Shown here: positions 55,915-63,243 of the stretch, in pieces
Position numbering within the stretch: the stretch's first letter is position 1
Layout of the letters: every line of letters starts with the position of its first letter
Origin: a virus
DNA length: 64,000 nt
IMG/VR virus record: IMGVR_UViG_3300048929_000185
Location: 1-64,000 of that record
Strand: one strand, 5' to 3'
Notes under the pieces: model-generated
What the model was told of the DNA's origin: nothing
The model's database searches: none
The model's input: the letters and a program-made list of their open reading frames with translations, nothing else
Translations under genes and position numbers: made by a program

Positions 55915-56670
55915 CTATCTATATTTCCACTCACTTACATAATCAAAGGCTACATCAAAATATTTTGGATTGAGATCCCTGTATGACGCACAACCATAAA
56001 GAGCCTTGAGTCCGTTCCACATATTAATGAAGTAACTTTTAGCATTCTCTTTATATTCCATGCTATGCGCTCCGCCTAACAAAGCACCAATTCTATCTTT
56101 TCCAGCCTTATAAATCTTCTGCTGTTGTCTTGTTGATAACGTCATATTATCCATTACGCAGGATAGTATTTCAAGCTGTTTATCAATAGTTTCTTCCATT
56201 CTGTTAATTTGTACTGTCTGAGTCTTCTGAATCTCTTTCATTTCCATGATTTGTCCTTCTAATCCAAGTGATGTATGAAGTGCTTCTTTCTGCTCACTTG
56301 TTTCGTAGAATGCTTTGTGAAGAACGTCTGTTGCTTCCAATTGATACTTTAGCAAAACACCTGTTGCTTCCGGATTCTTATTCAGCATAGATGGAGTAAG
56401 ATGAATTTGAGCCAACCACATAGGAACAAATCTTTCAATTAAAACAAATATTGTTCTTACCTGTCCGTCATATTTGACGGATAGCTCTTTCCAATTATTA
56501 TTAAATAACAAGTTCTTTTTTACCTTTTTTACTTCATTGTCCGCCTGATTGCCATTAAGTCCAATGTCTATTGACGCTTTTCTAATTGCTAACCAAATAT
56601 TTCCGTCTTCTGTCTTTACTCCTAATAATGTTTTCCCGTTGAACGGGACTTCTTTGATCTCTGTTTTCAT
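55915..56670 (-). CDS. P22-AR/ORF6C-type phage antirepressor
   Basis: A 251-residue protein. Residues 1-120 fit the P22_AR_N domain (EVPFNGKTLLGVKTEDGNIW, FVPMWLAQIHLTPSML). A coiled coil spans residues 130-165. Residues about 170-251 match ORF6C (LSTRQQQKIYKAGKDRIGAL, FDVAFDYVSEWKYR). Such proteins inactivate phage repressors to trigger induction. It reads from a complex control region (56671-56910) next to a ribbon-helix-helix gene. Confidence 0.88.
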   Translation of the reverse strand: MKTEIKEVPFNGKTLLGVKTEDGNIWLAIRKASIDIGLNGNQADNEVKKVKKNLLFNNNWKELSVKYDGQVRTIFVLIERFVPMWLAQIHLTPSMLNKNPEATGVLLKYQLEATDVLHKAFYETSEQKEALHTSLGLEGQIMEMKEIQKTQTVQINRMEETIDKQLEILSCVMDNMTLSTRQQQKIYKAGKDRIGALLGGAHSMEYKENAKSYFINMWNGLKALYGCASYRDLNPKYFDVAFDYVSEWKYR

Positions 56671-56910
56671 ATACTTTTTACCTTTTCCTTTTTATTCGAC
56701 ACACTCTTTCACAGCGGATTCACGTTGTTACCGCTTATACAAGGACTTTCACCTTATAGTTGTGGATGGATGAAATTTTCAATGTGCAAATAAGGGATTA
56801 ATACTTGACTAAAGTAATTAGAATTGATAAACTAGACTAATCAAGTACGGCTTCGGCTAATCTTGTGTTGAATGGCGGTTTCAAGTTTTCCAGGCTGCGA
56901 ACCGCTATTC
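56671..56910. promoter_or_regulatory. Control region of the antirepressor with overlapping divergent promoters
   Basis: The region holds a plus-strand promoter TTGACT-17-TAAACT (56805-56833) and a weaker overlapping leftward TTGATT-17-CTAATT (56816-56844). The motif TACTTGAYTA appears twice in inverted order (56802 and about 56846) and a similar TACTTGTTAAAG stands in the RHH promoter at about 57095-57110. The leftward leader contains hairpins AAGG/CCTT and AGCGG/CCGCT. A long stem GCGGTT/AACCGC lies at about 56873-56906. Confidence 0.65.
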
Positions 56911-57066
56911 TTATTTCTTCTTGTCATTCTCTCTTTCAACTAGAATCATTCTTACTAAATTTGAAAAGTTTGTGCCTTTCTCGGCAGCTTCCTTCTCCAA
57001 CGATTCCTCTAGTTCTTTTGAGATGTAAACGGACTTTCTAACTCCGTTCTGTTTTGGTTTAGCCAT
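56911..57066 (-). CDS. Ribbon-helix-helix repressor (Arc-type)
   Basis: A 51-residue protein: RKSVYISKELEESLEKEAAE forms the beta strand and first helix, and TNFSNLVRMILVERE the second. Starts after GGAGGCTGAAAG. It has its own strong promoter (57089-57117) with a TACTTG motif in the spacer, and similar motifs stand in the antirepressor control region, so autoregulation plus control of the neighbour is likely, as for Arc and Mnt in P22. Confidence 0.88.
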   Translation of the reverse strand: MAKPKQNGVRKSVYISKELEESLEKEAAEKGTNFSNLVRMILVERENDKKK

Positions 57067-57088
57067 CTTTCAGCCTCCTTACATCATT

Positions 57089-57117
57089 ATATTATCACTT
57101 TAACAAGTACCTGTCAA
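57089..57117 (-). promoter_or_regulatory. Promoter of the 51-residue RHH repressor
   Basis: Leftward TTGACA (57112-57117), 17-bp spacer, TAATAT (57089-57094). The spacer includes TACTTGTTAAAGTGA, resembling TACTTGACTAAAGTAA at 56802, a probable operator for the encoded protein. Confidence 0.85.
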
Positions 57118-57174
57118 GCACTATTTTATGTATTTTGTGTTTATAAACGCCTTTAAAATCACGCTTCTATCTGT

Positions 57175-57543
57175 CTATTCAGCATTCAGTTCAACAGCAG
57201 CGCCTTCACAATTCCTAAATCTTAAAGTACCATCTTGTATCATTTCATACATGGCTGTTTTGAAACCAGAGTCTTCTCTTATAACTTGAATATTTAGTGG
57301 AAGAAAATCTTCTTCTAATATAAGATGAATTACTTCTGTTTTCTTGTTGTCGTAATAGACACTAACTGCATTTATAACTGAATTCAATACTTCACTATCA
57401 CAATTCGAGTTTCCCGCTTCCCATTTCCCCTGATCTTTAATTAAATATATTGATTCTTTCTGACCGCAACGTAATCTACCCTTAAAACATGAAGCGAAAT
57501 TCCCAACACTTCTATAAAATTTGAATTCTGAAAATTGATCCAT
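57175..57543 (-). CDS. Unknown 122-residue protein
   Basis: A soluble protein (SEFKFYRSVGNFASCFKGRL, then FLPLNIQVIREDSGF). Starts after AGAGGGGAATATA. Function unknown. Confidence 0.72.
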   Translation of the reverse strand: MDQFSEFKFYRSVGNFASCFKGRLRCGQKESIYLIKDQGKWEAGNSNCDSEVLNSVINAVSVYYDNKKTEVIHLILEEDFLPLNIQVIREDSGFKTAMYEMIQDGTLRFRNCEGAAVELNAE

Positions 57544-57594
57544 TATATTCCCCTCTCTTTCTCAATAAAAGACTTCATTTATCAGTTTAATAAT

Positions 57595-57618
57595 AAAAAA
57601 AGAAGCCATATTAAGCTT
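57595..57618 (-). terminator. Rho-independent terminator
   Basis: Leftward stem AGAAGC/GCTT-rich with an 8-base loop, followed by TTTTTTTATTA, right after the stop of the gene at 57620-57937. Confidence 0.8.
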
Positions 57619-57619
57619 C

Positions 57620-57937
57620 TTATGTTTGTACGTCATCTAATACTTCTGAGATTGCTCTTTGTCTGTTTTTCATAAGCACATCATACATTAAATTTGGATT
57701 TTGCTTTTCTGGCATGACTATGATGTCAGATTCAAATGATTCCAGTCCTGTAATTATTATTTCATATGCCCACTTACCATCGACTTCATATTCAGTAAAA
57801 TCAACCGAATCGCTAAAAATAACATTTTTCTGTAAAATATTTATATTTTGTTTCTTACACAACATTTCAAAGTCGATATCTTCAAACCCTTGTATCTCAT
57901 ACTCTATTCCATCGTAAACAAATTTTACCATTGCCAT
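57620..57937 (-). CDS. Unknown 105-residue protein
   Basis: An acidic protein (MVKFVYDGIEYEIQGFEDID). It starts after GGAGGTACTTAATT and is followed by a clear terminator. Family unknown. Confidence 0.72.
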   Translation of the reverse strand: MAMVKFVYDGIEYEIQGFEDIDFEMLCKKQNINILQKNVIFSDSVDFTEYEVDGKWAYEIIITGLESFESDIIVMPEKQNPNLMYDVLMKNRQRAISEVLDDVQT

Positions 57938-57982
57938 AATTAAGTACCTCCATGTATTGATTATATTATCATAAGTATTTAA

Positions 57983-58174
57983 TTACAAGCACATCATTAT
58001 AAATTCATCTGTGCTCATTGCTCCTTCATACCAACATACAATAGCTGGGTGTGCCTCTGATTGGTCGTTTAGATATTCCTCTAACTGATTCTGAAAATAT
58101 CTTAGCATCTTATGACCAAACGCTTGTTTGATCTTAATAAATTCTTTGCATTGCTCCAATACTCCGTATTTCAT
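57983..58174 (-). CDS. Unknown 63-residue protein
   Basis: A small helical protein (LEQCKEFIKIKQAFGHKMLR). It starts after AAAGGAGATAACGAC. Family unknown. Confidence 0.7.
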   Translation of the reverse strand: MKYGVLEQCKEFIKIKQAFGHKMLRYFQNQLEEYLNDQSEAHPAIVCWYEGAMSTDEFIMMCL

Positions 58175-58209
58175 GTCGTTATCTCCTTTATATTTTATTT
58201 TTAGATAGT

Positions 58210-58257
58210 GCCTTGACAGCCTGTGACAGCCACGAGCCAGGAAACGCTCTTCAAGGC
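58210..58257 (-). ncRNA. Structured intergenic RNA-like segment
   Basis: A 7-bp closing stem GCCTTGA/TCAAGGC (leftward strand) spans 48 bases and can enclose further pairs, CCTG/CAGG and GAGC/GCTC. It is GC-richer than its surroundings. No T-run follows, so it is not a simple terminator. Function unknown. Confidence 0.5.
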
Positions 58258-58264
58258 GGCTTAT

Positions 58265-58394
58265 TCAATTCCCGTGCATGACAACGCTTAATATCTCGCT
58301 AAAACTCTTGCATGTAGCTAAATATTCATTACCTTTGTAAAACCTCAATCTCCCCGTTATTGGTCAGTTTATAACTAAATCTCAAATTACTCAT
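58265..58394 (-). pseudogene. Small gene split by a one-base frameshift
   Basis: From ATG 58394, MSNLRFSYKLTNNGEIEV runs to a TAA at 58329. Shifting one base at GTTTTAC gives YKGNEYLATCKSFSEILSVV and a stop at 58265. The joined product is a typical 41-residue phage small protein. The upstream gene overlaps this start as ATGAGTAA. A one-base insertion in the T4 run is the simplest cause. Confidence 0.76.
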
Positions 58395-58626
58395 GCTTTG
58401 CTGTCTCCTTTATCTGTGTAAATAACGCAACCGAAACAATTAATGACCATGCTGCCAATGTCCAGTTTCCGTCCTGATCTGGTAGCTTATATAAAACAAA
58501 AATGGAAAGCAATAGTAAAATGCCTCCCACGATCTTGTAGATCTTATTCAGTTTGTTTGACTTCTGTTTATGTATGACTGACCCATAATCGTATGAATTG
58601 TCGTAGTTCCTAACTGTGTCTACCAT
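58387..58626 (-). CDS. Two-helix membrane protein
   Basis: A 79-residue protein with two membrane helices (IYKIVGGILLLLSIFVLY and LAAWSLIVSVALFTQI) separated by a short acidic loop. Starts after AAGGAGTAGCTC. Family unknown. Confidence 0.74.
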   Translation of the reverse strand: MVDTVRNYDNSYDYGSVIHKQKSNKLNKIYKIVGGILLLLSIFVLYKLPDQDGNWTLAAWSLIVSVALFTQIKETAKHE

Positions 58627-58629
58627 GAG

Positions 58630-58764
58630 CTACTCCTTTCTTGATATTAACTTTCTGATATCCTCCAATGCCTCTGTGAAGCTACTATGCCACATATAAT
58701 GCCCCTCAGTATCATAGACGTATATATCTTTGCCTTTAGTGGTTTTACCGCCGTTATCGCTCAT
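58630..58764 (-). CDS. 44-residue small protein
   Basis: MSDNGGKTTKGKDIYVYDTE and HSSFTEALEDIRKLISRKE, after GAGGAAAAAAT. The DIYVYDTEG then TEAL pattern recurs among small phage proteins. Function unknown. Confidence 0.68.
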   Translation of the reverse strand: MSDNGGKTTKGKDIYVYDTEGHYMWHSSFTEALEDIRKLISRKE

Positions 58765-58782
58765 ATTTTTTCCTCTTTCCAA

Positions 58783-59046
58783 TTATAAATTTGCCAATGA
58801 TATACCAGTAATTGAATTTTGCCTAAATCCGTTTTCCTTGCAGAAATCTTTCCATAATGAAGAAAGTTCTTTACACTTACGCTGAATGTAGTCAAATTGA
58901 TATGGAAGCACATCTAACTGCGTCTGATCATATTCTCCTTCAGTGTTTACAAAATCAATGTTGAAATTCCAGTAACCAAATTCGTCTGTTAGAATGACGC
59001 AGCTTGATGGGATTTCTATATTTTTAATAGCACTTTCAAATACCAT
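58783..59046 (-). CDS. Unknown 87-residue protein
   Basis: A soluble protein (SSCVILTDEFGYWNFNIDFV). Starts after CGGAGGGAATTAA. Family unknown. Confidence 0.7.
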   Translation of the reverse strand: MVFESAIKNIEIPSSCVILTDEFGYWNFNIDFVNTEGEYDQTQLDVLPYQFDYIQRKCKELSSLWKDFCKENGFRQNSITGISLANL

Positions 59047-59081
59047 TTAATTCCCTCCGTTTTAATAATAAAATGTGCTTT

Positions 59082-59306
59082 TTATTTGATGTTACAAGAT
59101 TCTTTTAACTCCCAATTTGCTTGCTCTGCATCTTTCTTGGTAACATAACACTCGATAACCGGATTAAATTCGTATCCCTCTTGGTCATATACAAGTGCAT
59201 ATTTCTTGCTAGGATAATATTTGCTTGTAAGAGGATTATCATTTTTAGATATATCTGTCACACCCTCAAAAGTACGTTTTACTATTTTAATATTAGTTAC
59301 CTGCAT
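59082..59306 (-). CDS. Unknown 74-residue protein
   Basis: MQVTNIKIVKRTFEGVTDIS and YALVYDQEGYEFNPVIECY, ending in a DAEQANWELKES helix. The ATG at 59306 follows AAAGGAGGAAATAAGA; the longer frame to 59399 covers the neighbouring gene and is rejected. Family unknown. Confidence 0.7.
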   Translation of the reverse strand: MQVTNIKIVKRTFEGVTDISKNDNPLTSKYYPSKKYALVYDQEGYEFNPVIECYVTKKDAEQANWELKESCNIK

Positions 59307-59334
59307 TCTTATTTCCTCCTTTAAAACCTGTTTT

Positions 59335-59472
59335 TTATCTGCACATATCAAATGGAATATAGTAACACTCACCATTACAAAGCATATATTCAAAGCCAAA
59401 TTTTGTTATCGTTGTAATAGTTCCGTTGATGTTATTTTCTCTCATGTATCTAGTAGCTAGACATTTTTCCAT
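59335..59472 (-). CDS. 45-residue small protein
   Basis: MEKCLATRYMRENNINGTIT and YMLCNGECYYIPFDMCR after GGAGGGAATAGA. Four Cys residues. A well-formed short gene of unknown function. Confidence 0.68.
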   Translation of the reverse strand: MEKCLATRYMRENNINGTITTITKFGFEYMLCNGECYYIPFDMCR

Positions 59473-59491
59473 TCTATTCCCTCCTTAAAAT

Positions 59492-59692
59492 CTATTTTTC
59501 ATGGTGTATTGACGCACCCATTTTATTGCCACATGAACACCTGATCTCCAATGTGATTTTTTCTAATTTGCCATTAATGGATTCACAATAATGATGTGTT
59601 GGCACTATCCAAGCTTCCTTTCCGCACCTATTGCATACAACACTAAAATCTTCATTATTTCCATATTCTTCTGTTCCAAATGGTCTAATCAT
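59492..59692 (-). CDS. Zinc-ribbon protein
   Basis: A 66-residue protein with CNRCGKEAWIV, HHYC and IRCSCGNKMGA, a likely Cys-rich zinc site. Function unknown. Confidence 0.74.
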   Translation of the reverse strand: MIRPFGTEEYGNNEDFSVVCNRCGKEAWIVPTHHYCESINGKLEKITLEIRCSCGNKMGASIHHEK

Positions 59693-59726
59693 TTTACATT
59701 CTCCTTTTCATTTTAAAATTACAATT

Positions 59727-59996
59727 TTAATTATATCCTAGACATGTTTTACAAGCTCCTACAAGCGCGTGATCCGTTAACATTTGTCTGGTAATAATTG
59801 CATAAGCTAATTGACGGTCGAGCAATGCTTTTTCTGTTAAGTGCTTGATTACATCGCTACCGTCTCCCATTTCAAAACAAGCATCGAATTCCCTGTCGTC
59901 TTCTCCTCTGCGTGGTCTTCCTGACTTTATCATACTGGCTGCTAATGTTGCTCTTGCTTTTGCGGTTTTTACTGTATATGGATTTCTTTTATTCAT
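59727..59996 (-). CDS. Unknown 89-residue protein
   Basis: A small protein with a basic N-terminus and acidic middle (SGRPRRGEDDREFDACFEMG), possibly an AT-hook-like GRPRRG. The C-terminus is VGACKTCLGYN. Function unknown. Confidence 0.7.
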   Translation of the reverse strand: MNKRNPYTVKTAKARATLAASMIKSGRPRRGEDDREFDACFEMGDGSDVIKHLTEKALLDRQLAYAIITRQMLTDHALVGACKTCLGYN

Positions 59997-60048
59997 AATA
60001 TTTAAACCTTTCTTTTATTTTTATAAGCCATTGAAAATTACATTTTAT

Positions 60049-60234
60049 TTACATTATTTCTACATTATACTTTTTACTATCTATTGCTTGACCCGTGTAT
60101 CCATCTCCACAAAAATCTGAAACATTCATTGCTTCGGTTTTATTCCCTGTGATTGCTAAAATCTTATAAAAAACAGTTTCGCTATGTGAATATTGAGATA
60201 TTTCATTGTTCTCTTTGTTTAACACTTTAAACAT
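60049..60234 (-). CDS. Unknown 61-residue protein
   Basis: MFKVLNKENNEISQYSHSET and AITGNKTEAMNVSDFCGDGY. The ATG at 60234 follows GAGAGGGCAATAAAT; a longer frame to 60300 covers the neighbouring gene and is rejected. Family unknown. Confidence 0.68.
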   Translation of the reverse strand: MFKVLNKENNEISQYSHSETVFYKILAITGNKTEAMNVSDFCGDGYTGQAIDSKKYNVEIM

Positions 60235-60280
60235 ATTTATTGCCCTCTCTTTCCAAAGGAAACTTACTTTTGAACCGCTT

Positions 60281-60925
60281 CTATGCAAATACTTTTCCAT
60301 CTGATTCTCTTATTTTAAAGTTTCTATACTCGACCACTGGCTTCCCAAAATGTTCAACACAATCTTTAAAAAATCTTGCATCGAAACAGCTGTATTTTGA
60401 TTGACGTAAATTATCGCTTATTTTATTGTGTGTAACTTCTTCGGATAAATCATGCCAACCCTTATATATTGCAAGGCTGCAATCATAGAAATTAATATAC
60501 ACGTCAGAGCGTTTTATTGCCCTTTTAGCCGTTATTTTGATAGCATCAGTATATTGTGCATACTGGCAAGGTGAAACGCCTTTAAACACGATTTTATCAG
60601 CTACAGGGAAGCCAAATTCATTCATATAAACAAGAGTGTATTTGTTCCCTTTGATCAACTTGGCGTTGATAATTGCTTTCTGAAATGGTTCTGCATTCTC
60701 AATATAAAACTGCCTGAATTCGTCTACTGTGTCCGGTTCCATTTCTCCAGATTCTATAAAATAAGCAAGCACATTTTCGTCTGTCAATTCCCTTTGCCAT
60801 CTTTTGCAAAAAGAAAAGAGTAATTTTTCATACTCTTCTTTTGTATGTGCCTGTGATGTAACCGTAAAATATTCCTCTGCGATATGATTGTAAAATCCTG
60901 CGTTACTTCTGATATATGGCAACAT
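60281..60925 (-). CDS. Unknown 214-residue protein
   Basis: A soluble protein (LPYIRSNAGFYNHIAEEYFT, then VEEFRQ-like helices). It has a central beta region (KYTLVYMNEFGFPVADKI). No catalytic motif and no family recognised. Starts after CGGGAGGAATAAAC. Confidence 0.74.
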   Translation of the reverse strand: MLPYIRSNAGFYNHIAEEYFTVTSQAHTKEEYEKLLFSFCKRWQRELTDENVLAYFIESGEMEPDTVDEFRQFYIENAEPFQKAIINAKLIKGNKYTLVYMNEFGFPVADKIVFKGVSPCQYAQYTDAIKITAKRAIKRSDVYINFYDCSLAIYKGWHDLSEEVTHNKISDNLRQSKYSCFDARFFKDCVEHFGKPVVEYRNFKIRESDGKVFA

Positions 60926-60927
60926 GT

Positions 60928-61128
60928 TTATTCCTCCCGTACTTCTTGTTTATTGTCAATGTAATCATATAAATCTGCAAGAGTTTCAAAAGTCTCTGTA
61001 TAATCCTCTGGCGTTTGTAAATAAAAATATCGTATTTTCATGTTTTCAATCCAGATATATGTTTTGTATCCCTTATAATCACAATCTTCCAAATAAGCAG
61101 AAAAACTTGTTCTATTATATCTTGACAT
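60928..61128 (-). CDS. Unknown 66-residue protein
   Basis: A small basic-to-acidic protein (SRYNRTSFSAYLEDCDYKGY). It abuts its neighbour by 2 bases. Family unknown. Confidence 0.7.
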   Translation of the reverse strand: MSRYNRTSFSAYLEDCDYKGYKTYIWIENMKIRYFYLQTPEDYTETFETLADLYDYIDNKQEVREE

Positions 61129-61145
61129 ATTCTATATCCACCTCC

Positions 61146-61721
61146 TCAAACTAATAATAATGCTTCTTTTCTGTTTACATCTCTAAGATTGTGAAAATTC
61201 GGTTTCATGTTGCCTATATAAGTTGAACCGACAGGAGCAGTACAATAACCTAAATTAACCCAACCTTTTGGCATTTCTGTCATAACTTCAATACTTCTTT
61301 CTTTTGCAAATTCTTTTACTTTTCTAACCTTTTCTTCTGTAGCTGTTTCACCTATGGCACTTGAAAATAATCTGAACGTTTCGTCAATTAATTTTCCCTT
61401 GTTTTCTTCAGTTGCTTCATACATCCAGTCAAAATTTATAACTGCTCGTTTACCGTCTTCACTCCGCTTGCTCTGAGGATTATACATTATCCAGCATCTA
61501 CCCTCTGTATCTGTTACATACGTTGAAATACACCAATATGTTTCTAAAACTCTATCTATATATCCGTGCTGTTTCCACAAAACCGGAAGTGCATGACTCC
61601 CTCCCCAATTAGTGCACAATGATAGTTCAATCGTAAGTGTCTCACCTTTTGCATTTGGTTCTGCAAATTTATACCACCATACTCTTTCTGCTGACTGTTC
61701 TACTGTGTATTCTTTTTTCAT
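61146..61721 (-). CDS. Unknown 191-residue protein
   Basis: A soluble protein with LSLCTNWGGSHALPVLWKQH, then WCISTYVTDTEGRCWIMYNP and NFDWMYEATEENKGKLIDET. I recognise the pattern as recurring in Firmicute phages and plasmids, but with no known function. The ATG at 61721 follows GGAGGTAGTTATC; the longer frame adds 5 residues. Confidence 0.78.
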   Translation of the reverse strand: MKKEYTVEQSAERVWWYKFAEPNAKGETLTIELSLCTNWGGSHALPVLWKQHGYIDRVLETYWCISTYVTDTEGRCWIMYNPQSKRSEDGKRAVINFDWMYEATEENKGKLIDETFRLFSSAIGETATEEKVRKVKEFAKERSIEVMTEMPKGWVNLGYCTAPVGSTYIGNMKPNFHNLRDVNRKEALLLV

Positions 61722-61762
61722 GATAACTACCTCCATTTAATTTAACTTAATTATTCCCACTA

Positions 61763-61796
61763 TTAAAGCCACCGGAACGCTGTCCAATGGCTTTAA
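61763..61796 (-). ncRNA. Intergenic 9-bp hairpin
   Basis: Leftward stem TTAAAGCCA/TGGCTTTAA (9 bp) around a 16-base loop TTGGACAGCGTTCCGG, between genes at 61813 and 61721. Not followed by a T-run. Shape resembles hairpin family 2 (long loop, no T-run) but the loop sequence differs. Confidence 0.6.
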
Positions 61797-61812
61797 ACTG
61801 TGGATAAAAGTA

Positions 61813-62019
61813 CTATTCTATGTGTATTAATGATTCTCTAACCACTTTCAAAAGTGCGGTAAAATTATCTTCATGTATTGTATAATCTGAATAATAGTTT
61901 TTAAGTTTCCAACCGCTTTTGCAACCAATGACGCACCAAAACCCATCATCATCTTTATATATATCTTTAATGGCAGCGTGATACTTTTTAGGTATCCTAT
62001 TTAATAATTTTTTATCCAT
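61813..62019 (-). CDS. Unknown 68-residue protein
   Basis: A basic small protein (LLNRIPKKYHAAIKDIYKDD, FWCVIGCKSGWKLKN). Its start follows AGGAGATAACATAT. Family unknown. Confidence 0.7.
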   Translation of the reverse strand: MDKKLLNRIPKKYHAAIKDIYKDDDGFWCVIGCKSGWKLKNYYSDYTIHEDNFTALLKVVRESLIHIE

Positions 62020-62062
62020 ATATGTTATCTCCTGTTTGTTTTAGGTTAAAATCCGCATTTTA

Positions 62063-62233
62063 TTAAGCAAATAGGTTCATGGGTTTCATAGTCTTACTTG
62101 CTACCCAAGACTTCCAACCATATGAATAATAAACGTTTGTATATTCTGGATTTTCGTTACTGAATACGATTGCCTCTTCTTCAAAATCAAATGTATAAAA
62201 ATCATGCGTTTTGTTATCTGTATAACGTTCCAT
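62063..62233 (-). CDS. 56-residue small protein
   Basis: MERYTDNKTHDFYTFDFEEE and GWKSWVASKTMKPMN, after GGGAAGGTAATCAA. A well-formed short gene. Function unknown. Confidence 0.68.
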   Translation of the reverse strand: MERYTDNKTHDFYTFDFEEEAIVFSNENPEYTNVYYSYGWKSWVASKTMKPMNLFA

Positions 62234-62275
62234 TTGATTACCTTCCCTTTTACTGTCAAAGAATAGTTTTATTTA

Positions 62276-62518
62276 CTATTGTTTAAGTACGGAAAAACCT
62301 TTTTCGTTTTCCATATCGTAAAATAAACTTGCTTCTTCTAATGATATTTCATCTATTGATTCTATATCATGTGTTTTATAATGATATTTCATCATATCAG
62401 TTTTCAAGAAATTCCATACTTGTTCTCTTGATGGCTGTTCTACATCTGATTTAATGCAAATACCGTAACTATCAGTGAATAAAATTTCATAATACTTTGT
62501 GTTCTTGCAATATTTCAT
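62276..62518 (-). CDS. Unknown 80-residue protein
   Basis: A small soluble protein (KNTKYYEILFTDSYGICIKS), with an acidic helical C-terminus. Starts after GAGGAGGAAAAGAAG. Family unknown. Confidence 0.7.
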   Translation of the reverse strand: MKYCKNTKYYEILFTDSYGICIKSDVEQPSREQVWNFLKTDMMKYHYKTHDIESIDEISLEEASLFYDMENEKGFSVLKQ

Positions 62519-62555
62519 CTTCTTTTCCTCCTCATAAAATAATCGTTTAATTGGT

Positions 62556-62765
62556 TTAATACTTCAATGTAAAATCATCTGTTAAAAGAATGTCGTGTAC
62601 CCCTTTAATGAAATGAACGTATCCTTTCTGATTTATGTACCATTCCTGCCCCTTTGTGTTATAGATATTGTTTGATGTGTAACTACCTACAACACTGTTT
62701 ATAAGTTCTTCTTTTAGCTTTATACAAGCATTATTTGTATAGGCTTCTTTAATACAGTAGGCCAT
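62556..62765 (-). CDS. Unknown 69-residue protein
   Basis: A small soluble protein (MAYCIKEAYTNNACIKLKEE). Its leader folds into a three-way-junction-like RNA (62784-62821). Starts after AATGGAGGAAATGAC. Family unknown. Confidence 0.7.
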   Translation of the reverse strand: MAYCIKEAYTNNACIKLKEELINSVVGSYTSNNIYNTKGQEWYINQKGYVHFIKGVHDILLTDDFTLKY

Positions 62766-62783
62766 GTCATTTCCTCCATTCTA

Positions 62784-62821
62784 CACCTACGGACTTGTGA
62801 CCGTCTGACTTGCGTCAGGTG
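62784..62821 (-). ncRNA. Leader RNA with predicted three-way junction
   Basis: The leftward strand pairs CACC(T)...AGGTG as an outer stem enclosing two hairpins, TGAC-GCAA-GTCA and ACGG-TCACAAGT-CCGT, packed with almost no unpaired bases between. It is a compact 38-base structure directly before the ribosome site of 62556-62765. It could be a small regulatory element or protein-binding site; no known riboswitch is matched. Confidence 0.55.
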
Positions 62822-62823
62822 CA

Positions 62824-62850
62824 TTAAAACGGCTATGTGTCAGCCGTTTC
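62824..62850 (-). terminator. Hairpin after the gene at 62861, probable terminator
   Basis: Leftward stem AAACGGCT/AGCCGTTT (8 bp) with a 7-base loop, followed by TTAATG. The T-run is short, so termination may be partial, leaving the downstream junction element transcribed. Confidence 0.6.
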
Positions 62851-62860
62851 ACTCTGCTGA

Positions 62861-63196
62861 TTAATAAGTATACATAGTTTCAATGTCTACCCATTTGTTA
62901 TTTTCTTCATTATAAAGTTTTCCGGTACAACCATCTAACCAACTAGCTTTTATAAACCAATCACCAGAAAACTCAAAGTATTTGTAAGAAATATTATAAT
63001 TTGCTTCAAGTAATTTTAATATTACTGTTTTAGGAACTCCTTCTCTTCCGGCAGATAAATAACATCCACATTCCCCTTCTTTTCTTGCTTCTTCAATTTT
63101 GTCTAAACATTTAATCAATGCTTTTGGTTCTGTCTCCATTCTCATATTTTCCGCTTTTGGCACATGAATTTCTTTGATTGTTCCGTTCTTTTTCAT
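62861..63196 (-). CDS. Unknown 111-residue protein
   Basis: A soluble protein (KAENMRMETEPKALIKCLDK, GECGCYLSAGREGVPKTVIL). It ends KLYNEENNKWVDIETMYTY. Family unknown. Confidence 0.73.
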   Translation of the reverse strand: MKKNGTIKEIHVPKAENMRMETEPKALIKCLDKIEEARKEGECGCYLSAGREGVPKTVILKLLEANYNISYKYFEFSGDWFIKASWLDGCTGKLYNEENNKWVDIETMYTY

Positions 63197-63243
63197 AATT
63201 ATTATTCTCTCTTTCCGCCACGTAAGGCTATAAAATTCGGTAT

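Noticed and set aside
56671-56790. Group II intron fragment in the antirepressor leader
   Set aside because: The GTGAAAGTCC wording is suggestive, but no domain V, no intron-encoded protein and no exon junction are present.
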